Assembly (NCBI GenBank): GCA_035771175.1
Contig: CM069598.1
Location: forward strand, 8,215,413-8,279,412
Source of the DNA: Paratinospora sagittata
Lineage: Eukaryota; Streptophyta; Magnoliopsida; Ranunculales; Menispermaceae
DNA length: 64,000 nt
Direction of reading: 5' to 3'
Program-made: the position numbers and the translations under genes
Shown: piece after piece, positions 12,001 through 22,960 of the stretch
Layout: every line of letters begins with the position of its first letter
Position numbering within the stretch: position 1 is the stretch's first letter
Notes under the pieces: model-generated
The model's database searches: none
What the model was told of the DNA's origin: nothing
What the model saw: only the letters and a program-made list of their open reading frames with translations

Positions 12001-15000
12001 GTAAGAGTGGTACTATTTTCGTTCTCATTCCCTTGGATTGGAAATGAGAGCTTTGTGCTATTTAAGAAGGGCATTTGCCCCAAGGGATTAGTAGGGTGAG
12101 GGGGCCCAGATACCCTCAATTATCACAAAAAAAAAAGATATTTGAGAAGGGCACTTGGCGAATAACAAAATGAGATGAACAACAAAGGTCCTTTTTCTAC
12201 AATATTATAGTATTTGCAACTCATCTATTAATAAAGATTTCAAATAGCTCGTAGGGAATTTAGTCATATACCCCTTATAACATTGTATAATTGAGGTACA
12301 AGAGGGAGTATTGGAAATATATGTTGGCCTAAGTGGTTTCTCACTTAGCATTCTCCTAAGTGTTTTGATGCTAACAAACAATATAACAAATAGTGCTAAT
12401 GTTTCTATCTAGTATATTTCAGCACCTAAAGCAAAGATGAACTAATACAAGATCTAAGTCTTCAAGTTCAAGAAGTCTCTCAAGCAAAGGAACAATCATA
12501 CTTAAAGCTTGAACAACTTGAAGGAATGAAGACAAAAAGGTTAAGTGTCTTTATGTGTCTAGAATTAGGATGTAACCTTCTTGCATTTCCTATTGCTCAA
12601 TCTTTCTTAAAATCATGCATTCATACTTCACATATGCATAGTTTTGATAAAATTCATTCATGCATTAAGTTTTCTTTAAAAATGATTTTCAAGTGTTCAA
12701 AAATATTTGATTTAATTTCTTAAACTATTTTGAATCATATTTGCATTAGTTTTAGTTAAAATGACATTTCTACAAAGTTTTTCAAAATAATCAAAATTGA
12801 TTTGATTTTCATCAAAATCTTGTTTGATTGTTTAATCGTTGATTTCAAAGTGTTTTAATCATCAAACTAAATATATTTCAATCATATTTTGATGCTCAAA
12901 TAAGCCCATGTGTTTAGAATTTTGAAAAATCATAGTAACCCAAGTTTTCACATTCAAAGTATGCCCAAATAAACTTTAATCCTTTAAAAGTGTTTGATAG
13001 CTTTCTCCGATGGCTTTGGAAATGTTTCCAATGGATTCAAAATGTTCTTTCCATAAATTTTAAGCTATCATATGTCTATATTTGGTTTTCATTTCATAAT
13101 CTTTCGAAAAAGAAACAAAATTCAAAATTGTGTGCATGTCGGAACGCTAATCGAGCGTCAGGGAGCTAATGCAAACTGCCCATTTTTCTGGGCATGCAAC
13201 AGGACGCTCATCATGCATCAGGGCCTTCATAGTGTTGTGCGGAATCGTGGTAAAGTATGAAAGGAAAAACAAGACAACAAATTTAACGTGGTTCGGCAAA
13301 TTGCCTACGTCCACGGGAGACAGCAAACTTGTATTATCAGATATTACAAGTTACACCCTTAGGTGAATCTTACAGCTTGGATCTCTTAAATAGATCTCTC
13401 AAAATAGAATTCTCTGACTCTGAGGAATGAATTTGAAGAATGAAGTTAAGCTCTATTTATAGGAGTATTCAGGGGCATTTTCGTAATTATAAATATATTA
13501 TTTTAATATATTTATATTTAAATAAAAATAACTTTCGGCGGGCGGCGGCCGCTTTCGGCGCGCGGCGGCCGCATTCGGCGTCGGCGCACCGCTGCTGCTT
13601 TCGGCCTGTCTGCCACGCCTCTTTCGTGTCTGCCACATGTGAGTGGTCCTCACACATAGAACACCTTGCAACTTTCTGGGCATATTTTCAACGGTCCAAA
13701 ATCCGATTTTTCACCCCCCAACGGCTATATTTTTGTGTCTAACGGCTAGAACTTGTTTTTAATCTATAAATACAAGTACTTAGGTCATTCTAAACACAAG
13801 AGAGACAACCATGTGATTCTAGGGAGTGTTCTTCAAGATCAAATCATTTTTCCATTTTCAAAACCTAGAACTAGAGATGTTGATTTGAAGATTGGATTTC
13901 AAGCTTAATTATTGTGTATCATTCAAAGCATCTTCAAAATCATTCTCTTGAGCAAATATGGTTGCAAGGAAGGTATAAATCGTTGTAAGGTCTCTCTTCA
14001 CCTTGAGCTAAAATTTTCATATCTTGTATTTGGTATTTGAATTTATGAGCTTGATTGTAATTGTTCAAATCACTTAGAACAAACATTATATTCATTGTTT
14101 TTAGTCTTTTGGATTGTTTCATGATTTGAAACAAACCAAGTGATTTAATATCACTTGTGATTCCAATGTTGGAATCAAGGCTAGTTTCATCCTTTCTCTT
14201 GAAAAGGATCAAGTGGTTCTTTCTTAGCCCGCGAAAAGGAAATTAGGTTTTTTCTTATCCCGCAAAAGGAACAAGTGGTTCTTCCTTAGCCCATGAAAAG
14301 GATAAGAAGAACAAGTGGTTCTTCCTTAGCCCGTGAAAAGGATATACGGTTCATCCTTAGCCCGCAAAAGGATAGGTTTGCCTTTAATCTGAAAAAGGGC
14401 ATTTGTAACGGTTTGGTCGTCACCTGTAGGAGGATTCATTAGTGAAGTTTGAAAATTCTAATCAGGAAATTAGGTAGTGGATGTAGGCGCGGCCGAGCCA
14501 CTACAAATGCTAGTGTGCTTTACTTTATGCTCATTAGATTTATTTATGTATTGAGTCCAATTAAGTCAAGAATCTCATAAGAAATTAGAAAATATAAAAA
14601 AGGTCATTACACCCAATTCACCCCCCTCTTGGGTGTTTGACAATATCAACCAACAAGGGTTTAGTTTACAAGTAGTCAGTGTAGATTGTTAACTTTATCC
14701 CCTTCCAAAAAGTCCATTCACAATTCTAACAGTTTTTTAATTGTCATCAACAACTAACCATGTTGAAGGGGGCATCTTGACAAGTTGCTTTTGAAGTTAC
14801 CTCAAATATGACCAAGAATTAGTGTCGATTCAGAATAATAGAAAGTAATGAATGCTTGAATTGTTTGCTTAAGACGAGAGTTGGAGAAAGGGGAATGAAA
14901 TAGAAAAACAAAAACCCAGACAACAATATATGTTTTCATGCAAGTTCCCAAGTAATTGAATAAAGCGTGAAGCAATTACCTCGTCACAAAACCCATCCCT

Positions 15001-18000
15001 CACCATTGTCTCATACCCCTTTTCCTTGCTTCCATTAACATCAATTACTCCCATTACCTACAACATACAAAAGACAAATCTTTTAATATGCAAAACCAGA
15101 CCTTTAACTATTATCAAAATATGATAAAGAATTGGAAGAATAGAAAGTAGTGGTTCATGAAATTCACTATCATAACAAAATATCAATGTTTAAACGATTT
15201 GTTGCACAAAAACATTCTGCTCAATTGGAGTAAACTTGCAACCCACCTTTCACTTATATTTTCTCTCAACTAATAACATTTTATAATTTCTACAACTATT
15301 GTATTTCAACGCAATGGAAGACATTATAAATAACAATTCAGTTGAATCTTTTACCTTGTGCTTTAAGAAGTTAGAAACATCCAACAATCCAAATTGGTTG
15401 GCTAGTTTTTTTCTCACATTTTAGTTATCAAGAAAAAATAAATAAATATATTAAACAAATTGGGATTTCAACCTACAAGAATCACAACCCCAGCAAATCA
15501 GCAATAAATTGTAATCCAGATCCCACTCACAGGCAGTGACAATAGAAAACCTTTTACGTTCAGATTGGAGATGCACTTGACTAAGGTTCAAAATTTTTTC
15601 CAAGCAATTCGCTAACGCTTTTATACAATAATTAACACATAGGAACAATACAATGAGAAATAGCATAGGCTTACCAGTTCATACACGTAAACCAACTCTG
15701 TAGTAATGCATGAACTAGCCTGTAATAAATATGGATAAATAAATGCAATCATCAGTCCTAACAGGGAAAATTGACAAATGTACATCAACCTAAGTTACCC
15801 AAGAATCAAACTTGCAAAAGGAACATGCATTTGCATATGCTATCAAATCCCAATAAGAGTACAAGTGTACAACAATGTTTTAAAATGGCACATTATGCTG
15901 CTACACTTGTTATAACACTGATAAGGTAGAGCCAAAGTAGGCTAAATTGTCTCACTTCTAACTTCTAAGTTAAATTCTCCCCAAATCATACAGTGTGACC
16001 TTTGGTGCACTTCAGACCAGTTACACAATTCTTTGCAGACAAGTTAGCTTTGTATATATAAAGTAAATCTAATACCAAGTTGTTTGAATAGTTTCTAATT
16101 CTAAGTGAAGTGTCATAGCATCATAAGGAAAGCCTCAACTTTTTTAAAAAAGTAAGAGATCCGTAATGAAGAGTCAAAACAACCGTTCAATACCTTTTCA
16201 ACAAAGTCCAAATTCAAACAGTTGGCATGCTCTTGAAGGCTTTCTGAAATTCCGACTTCAAGTATATTACTAATGTGCAAGAGGGAGCAAATGCTCTGTA
16301 ATAAGAAGCATAAGTTTGAGATTTGGCATGAGTATCCAATACCTTGAACACGAATTCTACAAACCAAATTGCAATGTTTTAATACAAAGGAGGAATATGT
16401 GGTTTTTGACAAGAAAAAAGGAGCTGGCATTCAAGATATGCAAAATAGAAAGTTTGATCAATATCATCAAATATCCAAAGAAACTTTTGAAAGCATAATT
16501 ACCAGGAAGTGGTGGAGCTACCTTTAAAAATATAGTCCAATCACTGCTTGTACATATGACACTGGGAGAGTTGAATTTCTTCCATAAAAAAAAAAAAAAA
16601 AAATGAAACATTTAAGCCATAATTTCATTCCAAACATGGAAAAGACAATGCTCATATGGGAAAATAAAAATAAAAAAATAAAAAAGGAAGCAAGCACCAA
16701 GGTCAAAACAGCAAATGGTAATGGAACCGGTCATTATTGAAAAAAAATAAAATTGCACTAACTAATGATATATTTATGGCACCAAAAGAAAACCAAGGCT
16801 TAAACAAGATATAAGACATAGAGCACAAGGAATAACCATTGATCTAGGTCACAAACTGATTGATACTTTTATTGAAGGAAATTAAAGGGTTGGATTTTAA
16901 TTTAAATCCAAATATAATAACAAAGGTGTAAAAGCATAATGCAAGAAAATTAAAAAGAAGTAAAGATGAGAGAAAGCGCACCTTTAGCAAGTGTGGAACA
17001 TCCCTTATAGACTTTAGTGTCTCTCGTAACGAGGCTGTCAACTCTTCAGAACAAAGGAAGAATGATATCTGATGCCCTTTAAGAAAACAAGTTCTTTGTC
17101 CAATGCATTCAGGCATAAGGCCTCAAAACAAGAGATCTAAGACTATGTGCAATTTTTCAGTCACCTAGAGTTACTTAGGTGAAGAGATTTTAAAATTACA
17201 ATTTGGCACTGAAAGGATACAGAGTTTAGACGACTGTTCAAGTTATCAAGGTCAAGTACAGGCCTAAGAAACCAGTTTCTGTTTTAAGTGTAAGTCTCTT
17301 TTAGAATCACCAACTAACCAATGTCATCAAAATATCAGAAAACACAAGAATTTCTTAATTTGCTTAAATTAAATTTCTTTCACCTCAAGAGGCGCCTGCC
17401 AAGTGGTGTGACACACTGGAATAAACAGAGGCAGTAAAAAACAAAAAATGAGTCCAAAGATAACACATACGTGCAGCACGTGTAGTTCTATCGCACCTTA
17501 TTAAACATCCCAAAAACAGAGAATCTGCAATTTAAAAACATCAGGAACACTCATTAGGAATGAAAAAGATGAAAAGAAAATAGAAATGTTAAAAATAATT
17601 CTTTACCCCTCTTTTGCTCTCCCAATGCCCATATGGCTTGGGTGCTTGTCTATCTGGAAAATCTGCAATGCCTCGTGAGCAGTTGCATCCAATTTGAGAA
17701 AATTGTTTCTGTTCCAAATTTGTAAAGCAATACATTGAGATGCAACCTAGGTAGTATATCTCTATTATAAGTTCATAACATTGGTATCATATCTTTCAAA
17801 CCACAGCAATTATATACAAGCATAATGAATGAGGGAATATGTAATGGTGCATACAACGAGATTTCAGCTATGCCATCGATAACTATAGATGTGTTTCCAC
17901 CTTCCTTCTGCTCGAGGGTATCAACAAGCCTTTCATTCTCCAGGATAGCAAGAAGACCCCCACTTGCACGAACTTGAACATCACTCCCAACATCCATCAT

Positions 18001-21000
18001 AGAATTCAGCTGAAATTACCAAAATTAGGAAATGCTAAACATAAGTAATGATTTAAGAATTTCCAAATAAAAAATAAGAACACCTTTGGATGAGAGTAAA
18101 CTGGAATCAAGAATTGAATTGGGAACGACGAGTAAAGAAAAAAACTTCCAAAATCTAATCGAAATGCTTTTAGAAGTGACTATAAGAACGAGATTCTGGA
18201 GTGGGACAAATAAAGGAAATCGGGACTACCGCAAGTAAGATCACAATAAGTTGAATTAGAACTCCAAAAAGTATCTCGAAAGCATGTGAAATATCAAATT
18301 GATGGCTATTCACGTTTTCAACATTATTAGACCTAGGAAAGGTAGGTTACTTGCAAAAGGACGTCCAAACCCAGCATATAACTATTTTCACAGACTCACA
18401 ATTCGTTTCATGAAAATATTAAAAGGTAAACTTGTGAAAACTATAACTCACAAAACAAATTCTCTCTTTCATGTTCAGACCATCATCCATTCCCGTGACT
18501 CGAACGTAAGTCAATCTGAAATATTAGATAAAAGCGATAGCAGGAAGAAGAAGAACAACAAGAAGAAGAAGAAAGATAGGTCAAATTAGTCAATCACGTT
18601 GAATGAATTTCATTTACATTGTCTGATAAGAAGACAACTATCAACAAGAACCCCTTAACTATAGACCAAATAATAATTAGTTATGCTTCACCATTGCAAA
18701 CTAGCTATAGGGGGATTTACAAAAGTTGTTGCTATCGTATGCAACAAGGCCAGAGTTCATTCTTAATTGGTGTCACATGATCAGGTATCCAACCAAAAAA
18801 GGGGGGAATTTTGCTCTTCTTCGCAGAAAGCTTCATGAAATTGCCAACAGCCACAGGTTAGATATTCCAACATCTCTAGCAAATATTGTATGCAAGGGAT
18901 TATGTATATCGAGTGATACAATGCATAGTCATCCAACCATGGTCCACTCTTACATGTTTCTCAAGATTGAAAAGCCTGTAAAAGACATATCAGTAAAGTA
19001 ACTAATCCAACGTTTATAGCAGCATGATTGATGACATTTGTTGTTAGTTACACTGTACGCAACCTCCATGTAAAAAAAAGGATCATGCAGTGAGACACAT
19101 AATTTTCTATAATCTTAAATCTATTCAAATAGCAAGATTGTTGGCACCTTGCAATAGGAAAAAAAAACTAGAAATTGGAAGCACTATTATTGTCTTATCA
19201 AGGGAAAGAACGGGCATTTTGATTTCAATGGTTATCCAGACAGTTCAAATCATCCATCTCGAGGGAAAATGAAAAAATAGTAAAAGCAAGCGTAATTTTC
19301 AAAAAATACCTGTGCCATGCCTGTTCGTAGCTGAATATAGAGCTTTTCATAAGTTTTACTGTTGGGGCCTCAATGTGATCTACACCAATTGATAGAATCA
19401 AAAAGACCAAAATTTGGGCATCATACCATTTTAATCTGGTTTGGAAATTTGAATCGCCTACCTCTTCGTTGTAGAGCAGAGAGTAAGGATTCTTCAATCT
19501 TAGTGCTTGTGTAAATGATTTGAGGCTTGGCTTGATATTTAACTAGACCAATATTATTAAAATAAATAAATAAGATACTTGAAAAGTACAAGAAGATAGA
19601 ATTATTTGATGCTATGAGAAAATCATAAGCTTTCAACATGAAAAAATATGCTTGACAATATCACTAGAGAAGAATCAAAGATGTTTGGTTTCCCTAGTCC
19701 CAATCCACTCCAAAAAAAAAAGAAAAAAAGAGTAGCTTTTGAACTTCAACAAAAATAAGATGGAAATTTTTGAATTTCTAATGAGTCAAAATTGTTGATA
19801 GTTAGAAGAATAAAATATAAAGCACATACCAAGATCAATGAGGGGAAAGTCTGCAGTGCCATCTTCCCAAACTTCCAGTACATAAAGTTGACAGACACTA
19901 GAATCGTAGTAAGCCACTCCAACTCTAAAAACATGACTTGAGATTTTTATATTCTAACCAAATGTATCGAGTGCTACATGAAAGTGAAATCATCAGAAAA
20001 AAAAATAGAAAGAAAGAAAAAAACGATATCTAATGAGTTAACAAGATTATTATCATGCAATTTGACCATTCACTTACACTTGATGAATTATCCTTTAACA
20101 AATAACAAAAAGGACTTACCACTCAAGAACTCTGTTGTTGTACAATTTGACCACTCATTTACATTTGATGAATTATTCTTTAGTACATAACAAAAACGTC
20201 TTACCATCAGATTACATTATCATTCAGGAAAAATGAGAAAAGATAGGAGAGTTTCAGGTAGCTATCTCTTAATTAAGGCACACAGCTGGAAACACGTGAT
20301 TAAGTTTTACCAGAGATCAAGTAGCAACTGTCTTTCCTTCTCAATCAATTTTCCTATGTCCCTCACAATGATTACGTAACGTCCACATTCTTACGAGTTT
20401 CTGGATAAATCTAGTTATCATTACCACATGGATATCTATGAAGACAAAGTGATCAACAACAGAAAGTTGCTTAGCTAATAAAAAACTTACCGATTCCCCT
20501 GCATGATGCATGCCATGTATACCTGCATTTGCAAGTAACCGCACAAGTAAAGTCATGCATTTACGATGTATGTAAGTATATAGTTAAGCATTCATCTGAC
20601 CATGCTCACTCCTACACTTTGACATCTACTCCAGCAATGTTCCATTTCAAATAATACTAATAATAACAAAAGTAAAGGATCGGACGAACTAAGTATAATT
20701 ACAAGAGTATTAAACAAATTGAAGCGACTCTATTCGTAAAATTTGACGATCAATCGATTGGACTTCCATTTCGACCAAGAAAAAAGAAAAGAAAAGAAAA
20801 GATCAGAAGAAATCGCATCAAGAAGAAAACCGATAACCTCTCCGTTTCCAGAAATTCAAGTCAGAATTATAACCCTGCGAGATCACAACAAACTGACAAA
20901 GCAATCGAAAAACATTCGATCGCTAAATCAAGAATTATGAACTTGATAGTCCAACCGATTCATTATTTCTAGTAGAAATCCGACGACTATAAACGGAGTT

Positions 21001-21060
21001 AAAACCAGAATACCGATCACTCACCGGAGATTCCGATTCCATATCTTCGATTTCCTCCAT
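1..21060 (-). CDS. MSH5: MSH5, MutS-homolog 5, meiotic crossover protein (29 exons visible, C-terminus beyond window)
   Basis: MSH5 pairs with MSH4 (MutS-gamma), which stabilises recombination intermediates and promotes class I crossovers in meiotic nuclei. Exons read from the 5' end: 21025-21060, 20491-20522, 19830-19924, 19462-19542, 19310-19379, 18452-18515, 17855-18009, 17607-17708, 17497-17524, 17384-17415, 17221-17278, 16982-17068, 16522-16578, 16194-16295, 15675-15719, 14980-15057, 10844-10894, 10670-10751, 8716-8786, 8503-8602, 8265-8361, 8064-8153, 7895-7959, 7761-7819, 1154-1230, 964-1050, 644-705, 477-538, about 1-61. Reading phase is continuous over about 695 residues. The start is [16 protein letters not shown] follows in exon 2. 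ATPase landmarks are Walker A GPNYSGKS (about residues 567-574, exon 24), the [15 protein letters not shown] segment (exon 26) and Walker [10 protein letters not shown] (exon 27). The last seen segment is VLVCTHLTE. Roughly 100 C-terminal residues lie outside the window. No exon is broken; the gene is inflated by intronic transposons. Confidence 0.95.
1851..2215 (+). repeat. 5' LTR of the copia element
   Basis: 365 bp, begins TGTGGGGTCC and ends GCATAACA. It contains a TATA box (TATAAATAG, 2007-2015) and a GC-rich palindrome (GGTGGCCGCC...GGCGGCCACC) near its start. It differs from the 3' LTR by about four substitutions and two small length changes counted by eye. Confidence 0.93.
2219..2230 (+). 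other. Primer-binding site (initiator Met tRNA type)
   Basis: TGGTATCAGAGC starts three bases after the 5' LTR. This is the standard plant copia primer site, complementary to the 3' end of initiator methionine tRNA. Confidence 0.9.
2455..2870 (+). repeat. Degenerate tandem repeat in the copia leader (ACTGTTCAT ... GGCCCGAT)
   Basis: About twenty imperfect copies of a unit built around ACTGTTCAT, usually followed by C plus CGGCCCGA or CAGCCCGA, fill the untranslated leader between the primer site and gag. Spacing is roughly 15-35 bases. No reading frame is conserved through it. Confidence 0.8.
3018..6538 (+). pseudogene. Copia gag-pol polyprotein remnant
   Basis: From ATG 3018: a gag N-terminal part ([10 protein letters not shown]), then in the same frame a TAG stop (3417-3419) and the protease core ([10 protein letters not shown]). 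The gag C-terminal half with the usual CCHC zinc knuckle is absent. Integrase follows with its zinc-binding region, core ([18 protein letters not shown]) and [16 protein letters not shown], broken by a frameshift near 4250. A second frameshift lies near 4690-4745. RT carries in-frame TGA codons at 5148 and 5193 and a frameshift near 5520, just before the YVDDM active site. RNase H ([40 protein letters not shown]) is intact to the TAA at 6536-6538. Described as broken; no functional product is expected. Confidence 0.9.
6627..6642 (+). other. Polypurine tract of the copia element
   Basis: A G/A-rich run (GAGGTGGAGGTGGAGA, interrupted by two Ts) ends just before the 3' LTR, where plus-strand DNA synthesis is primed. 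Confidence 0.7.
6645..7010 (+). repeat. 3' LTR of the copia element
   Basis: 366 bp, begins TGTGGGGTCC and ends GCACAACA, followed directly by GAATG. TATA box at 6805-6813. Its palindrome has longer arms and a TCGT loop that the 5' LTR lacks. Confidence 0.93.
9735..10235 (+). mobile_element. Degenerate 3' end of a LINE retrotransposon
   Basis: Shifting plus-strand frames give fragments typical of the LINE RT C-terminus: MLYGVES, then MSI..KGEDVK..G and SGKTRNY-like positions, and near the end a stretch ending [13 protein letters not shown], matching the usual W..aIHVADP tail. Many stops and frameshifts are present. It lies in the MSH5 intron between exons 8716-8786 and 10670-10751. Confidence 0.5.
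11222..11416 (-). mobile_element. tRNA-derived SINE, copy 1
   Basis: On the minus strand a tRNA-like head (GATGCAATGGTTGCC, A-box-like) is followed by CTAGAGGTCATGAGTTTGAGTC-like sequence (B-box) and AACAACCTCTTCATTGTGG. The same head and body recur at 11798-11975, 52620-52790 and 60463-60570. Lies in a MSH5 intron. Confidence 0.65.
11798..11975 (-). mobile_element. tRNA-derived SINE, copy 2
   Basis: The minus strand carries the family head, the B-box-like GTCATGAGTTCGAGTC, AACAACCTCTT and a tail region GCACCGGGCAGCCCTTTT, which is common in plant tRNA-derived SINEs. Same orientation as copy 1, 0.4 kb away. Confidence 0.7.
12059..12157 (+). mobile_element. Short 5'-truncated retroelement end with poly-A and 19-bp target-site duplication
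   Basis: A 61-bp insert (12078-12138) ends in a run of A and is bordered by TATTTAAGAAGGGCATTTG (12059-12077) and TATTTGAGAAGGGCACTTG (12139-12157), which differ at two positions. This is the signature of LINE-type target-primed insertion. Confidence 0.65.
13233..13654 (-). mobile_element. Solo LTR related to the copia element at 1851-7010
   Basis: 422 bp. Read on the minus strand it starts TGTGAGGACCACTC and ends CCGCACAACA, closely matching the copia LTR ends, including ACCACGTTAAATTTGTTGTC, CGTAGGCAATTTGCCGAA and a TATA box (CTCCTATAAATAGAGC). It is flanked by CATAG on both sides (13228-13232 and 13655-13659). The middle (about 13535-13650) is a GC-rich region that differs from the full element's LTR. 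Confidence 0.88.
14210..14395 (+). repeat. Minisatellite inside the large LTR
   Basis: About five imperfect copies of a 35-45 base unit: AAGTGGTTCTTCCTTAGCCC followed by G-GAAAAGGA. Tandem repeats of this kind are common in long plant LTRs. Confidence 0.75.
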
Positions 21061-21135
21061 TTTCAAATTAACTGAGACAGCGAGAGAGCGAGGGAGAGAA
21101 GAGTGTGAGTTGTGACAAAATGAGGTCCTGAAAGC

Positions 21136-21143
21136 TATTTATA
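21136..21143 (-). promoter_or_regulatory. Probable TATA box of MSH5
   Basis: The minus strand reads TATAAATA about 76 bases upstream of the MSH5 ATG, a normal plant spacing that predicts transcription starting near 21105. Inferred from motif and position only. Confidence 0.5.
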
Positions 21144-21227
21144 TCCAACTCTATTCCCGCTCTTCCTGGGAATGATCGTTAGTTTGAAATGGGCTGCTGC
21201 TATCCCTTTTATTTGTTTCGAGTTGCC

Positions 21228-21250
21228 CACTGGGCCGGCCCAGCCCAGTT
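21228..21250. promoter_or_regulatory. Clustered Site II (TGGGCY) elements upstream of MSH5
   Basis: TGGGCC, GGCCCA and AGCCCA lie within 23 bases, with a further TGGGCT near 21190. Site II elements are bound by TCP factors and are common in promoters of plant genes active in dividing cells. The position about 170-190 bases before the MSH5 ATG fits a proximal promoter. Binding is inferred. Confidence 0.5.
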
Positions 21251-22679
21251 CGGTATCACATACATCATGCATGTAGTACCACTGTAAGACAAGTAGAATG
21301 AATATACCAAAATATGGTGTTCATAGCTATAAATATATTATGTGGTAAATTTAATTTATAATATTTATAATGCTAAAAATTTGAAAGCCAAGCATGAGAT
21401 CATTTTTTGTCAAAGTGTTCGATGTTCTCCTCGTAAACATTAGTCCGATTGTTCTAAACATTTAAATGATTGAGGGTAAAATCAACATTTAAAATTGAAT
21501 TATAATGATAAAAATTGAAAGGCAAATATATATGAATACTAGTATTGCAAAATAATATGAAGCTTGAGTTCTCTATTGAGTTTTTTTTATTTATTTGTTT
21601 TAAAAAAAGGTTTATACGTATTGGAAAAGAAAAAAGGTAATTGTAAAATTGCTTGATGATAATCTTTAAGCCTAAGTACTTACAAGTCATTCATAAATCT
21701 GTTGAACTTATCAAATTGCTTCCTCTAATAATTAAAAGTGAGATGGTTTAAAAGCTCTATCAAGCTAATTTACAACTAGCATCTTCAATTACCAATTCTT
21801 CTCCGTTAGTGCGGTGCCCAATGAGCATCAAATATTTTATTAAGAGTAATGCTTTAAGAACACAATTTTTTGACATTATACTTAAAACTGTTGGATTATC
21901 TCGAATCACCTGTTGATTACTTCGAATCACATAATCAATGCGTGACTCAAAGTAATTCAATAACTCTCAAGTACAATATCAAAAAAATGTGTGTTATTTA
22001 TGCATTTTTCTTTTCTTAATGTTTTGATTTTTCTCATTGTGAAACTTACTATTGTTTGTATGAAAGTGCGAGACTACTAAGTATAGCAACTCAAAAACTC
22101 TATTTTACAATATAAGAATATCTTGATGCATTTGCAATGCCAAATTTTTCTCTCGTATCGGTGTTATATTACACGTGGCATATTAATATTATCATCCTCA
22201 TAGGTACTTGAGATTGCCTAATTGTGTTTCAAAAGTAAGAGTTCAAATATAGCATGTAGGAGTAAGATAAGGTACATCTTCTCTTTCCTAACCCTTTTGT
22301 ATTACTGTATATGTAGCCAGGGATGTTGCATATATTAAAAATTGTAATGTTATGTATGCTTAAATTAAAGTGTTGTAATATATTTATCTTTTTTTTAAGT
22401 AACCTAAGGTATTTAGACCGCTTATGCACACTGACTAATTTTTAAAGGTTCTAATAACTTAGAACTCATATCTTTATAGATCATGATTTTTGAGTACAAG
22501 TTTTAACTATTTTTTTATTTTGATAGTTTTATAAGACGCTTTTAAAATTTTAATTAACGACTTTTAACATTAATCTAATAGAATAAAGCTTAATATCAGG
22601 ATACGGTACTTCATTGGTCTCTATTTGGCATATTTTTAAACTCTCAGCTAATGACAAAGCTTAATTACAAAGTTACATA

Positions 22680-22960
22680 CAATCAGCCCCGCAAGGCGCG
22701 GAGAACAATTTGCTGCTGACTTCTTGCTCACTAGCCGCCAGCGTTCCTTTGATAGAAAATGAAAGGCAGTAGCGCCGGGGCATTCCAAGCACCGTTGATC
22801 GACATGAGAGTCCCACAAGGCATGCACGGGACATGCAGAGAAAGGCAATTAATCTACCAATCTCATAATTTCAGGCAGCCATTGCGAGCAACCAGACAAA
22901 ATTGGCGTCCAACTGTAGCCAAATTGAGTGTCGGTGAAAGTAATTCACACTGAGAAAGTC
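22680..22960. other. GC-richer unassigned patch
   Basis: The sequence is clearly richer in GC than its surroundings and opens a 64-codon plus-strand frame (22759-22953) and a 66-codon minus-strand frame (22648-22848). I recognise neither. It may be a captured gene fragment, a non-coding transcript or an old element. Confidence 0.3.

Larger units (their letters stand above)
12322..14642 (+). mobile_element. Large solo LTR (SIRE/Maximus-like) carrying a nested solo LTR
   Basis: Begins TGTTGGCCTAAGTGG and ends CTTGGGTGTTTGACA. The flanks ATATA (12317-12321) and ATATC (14643-14647) match at four of five bases. It holds a plus-strand TATA region (CTATAAATAC near 13765) and a minisatellite (14210-14395). 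No internal coding region is present, so it is read as a solo LTR of about 1.9 kb once the nested insert is removed. It lies in the 4.1-kb MSH5 intron between exons 14980-15057 and 10844-10894. Strand is from the TATA orientation; element class is tentative. Confidence 0.6.
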
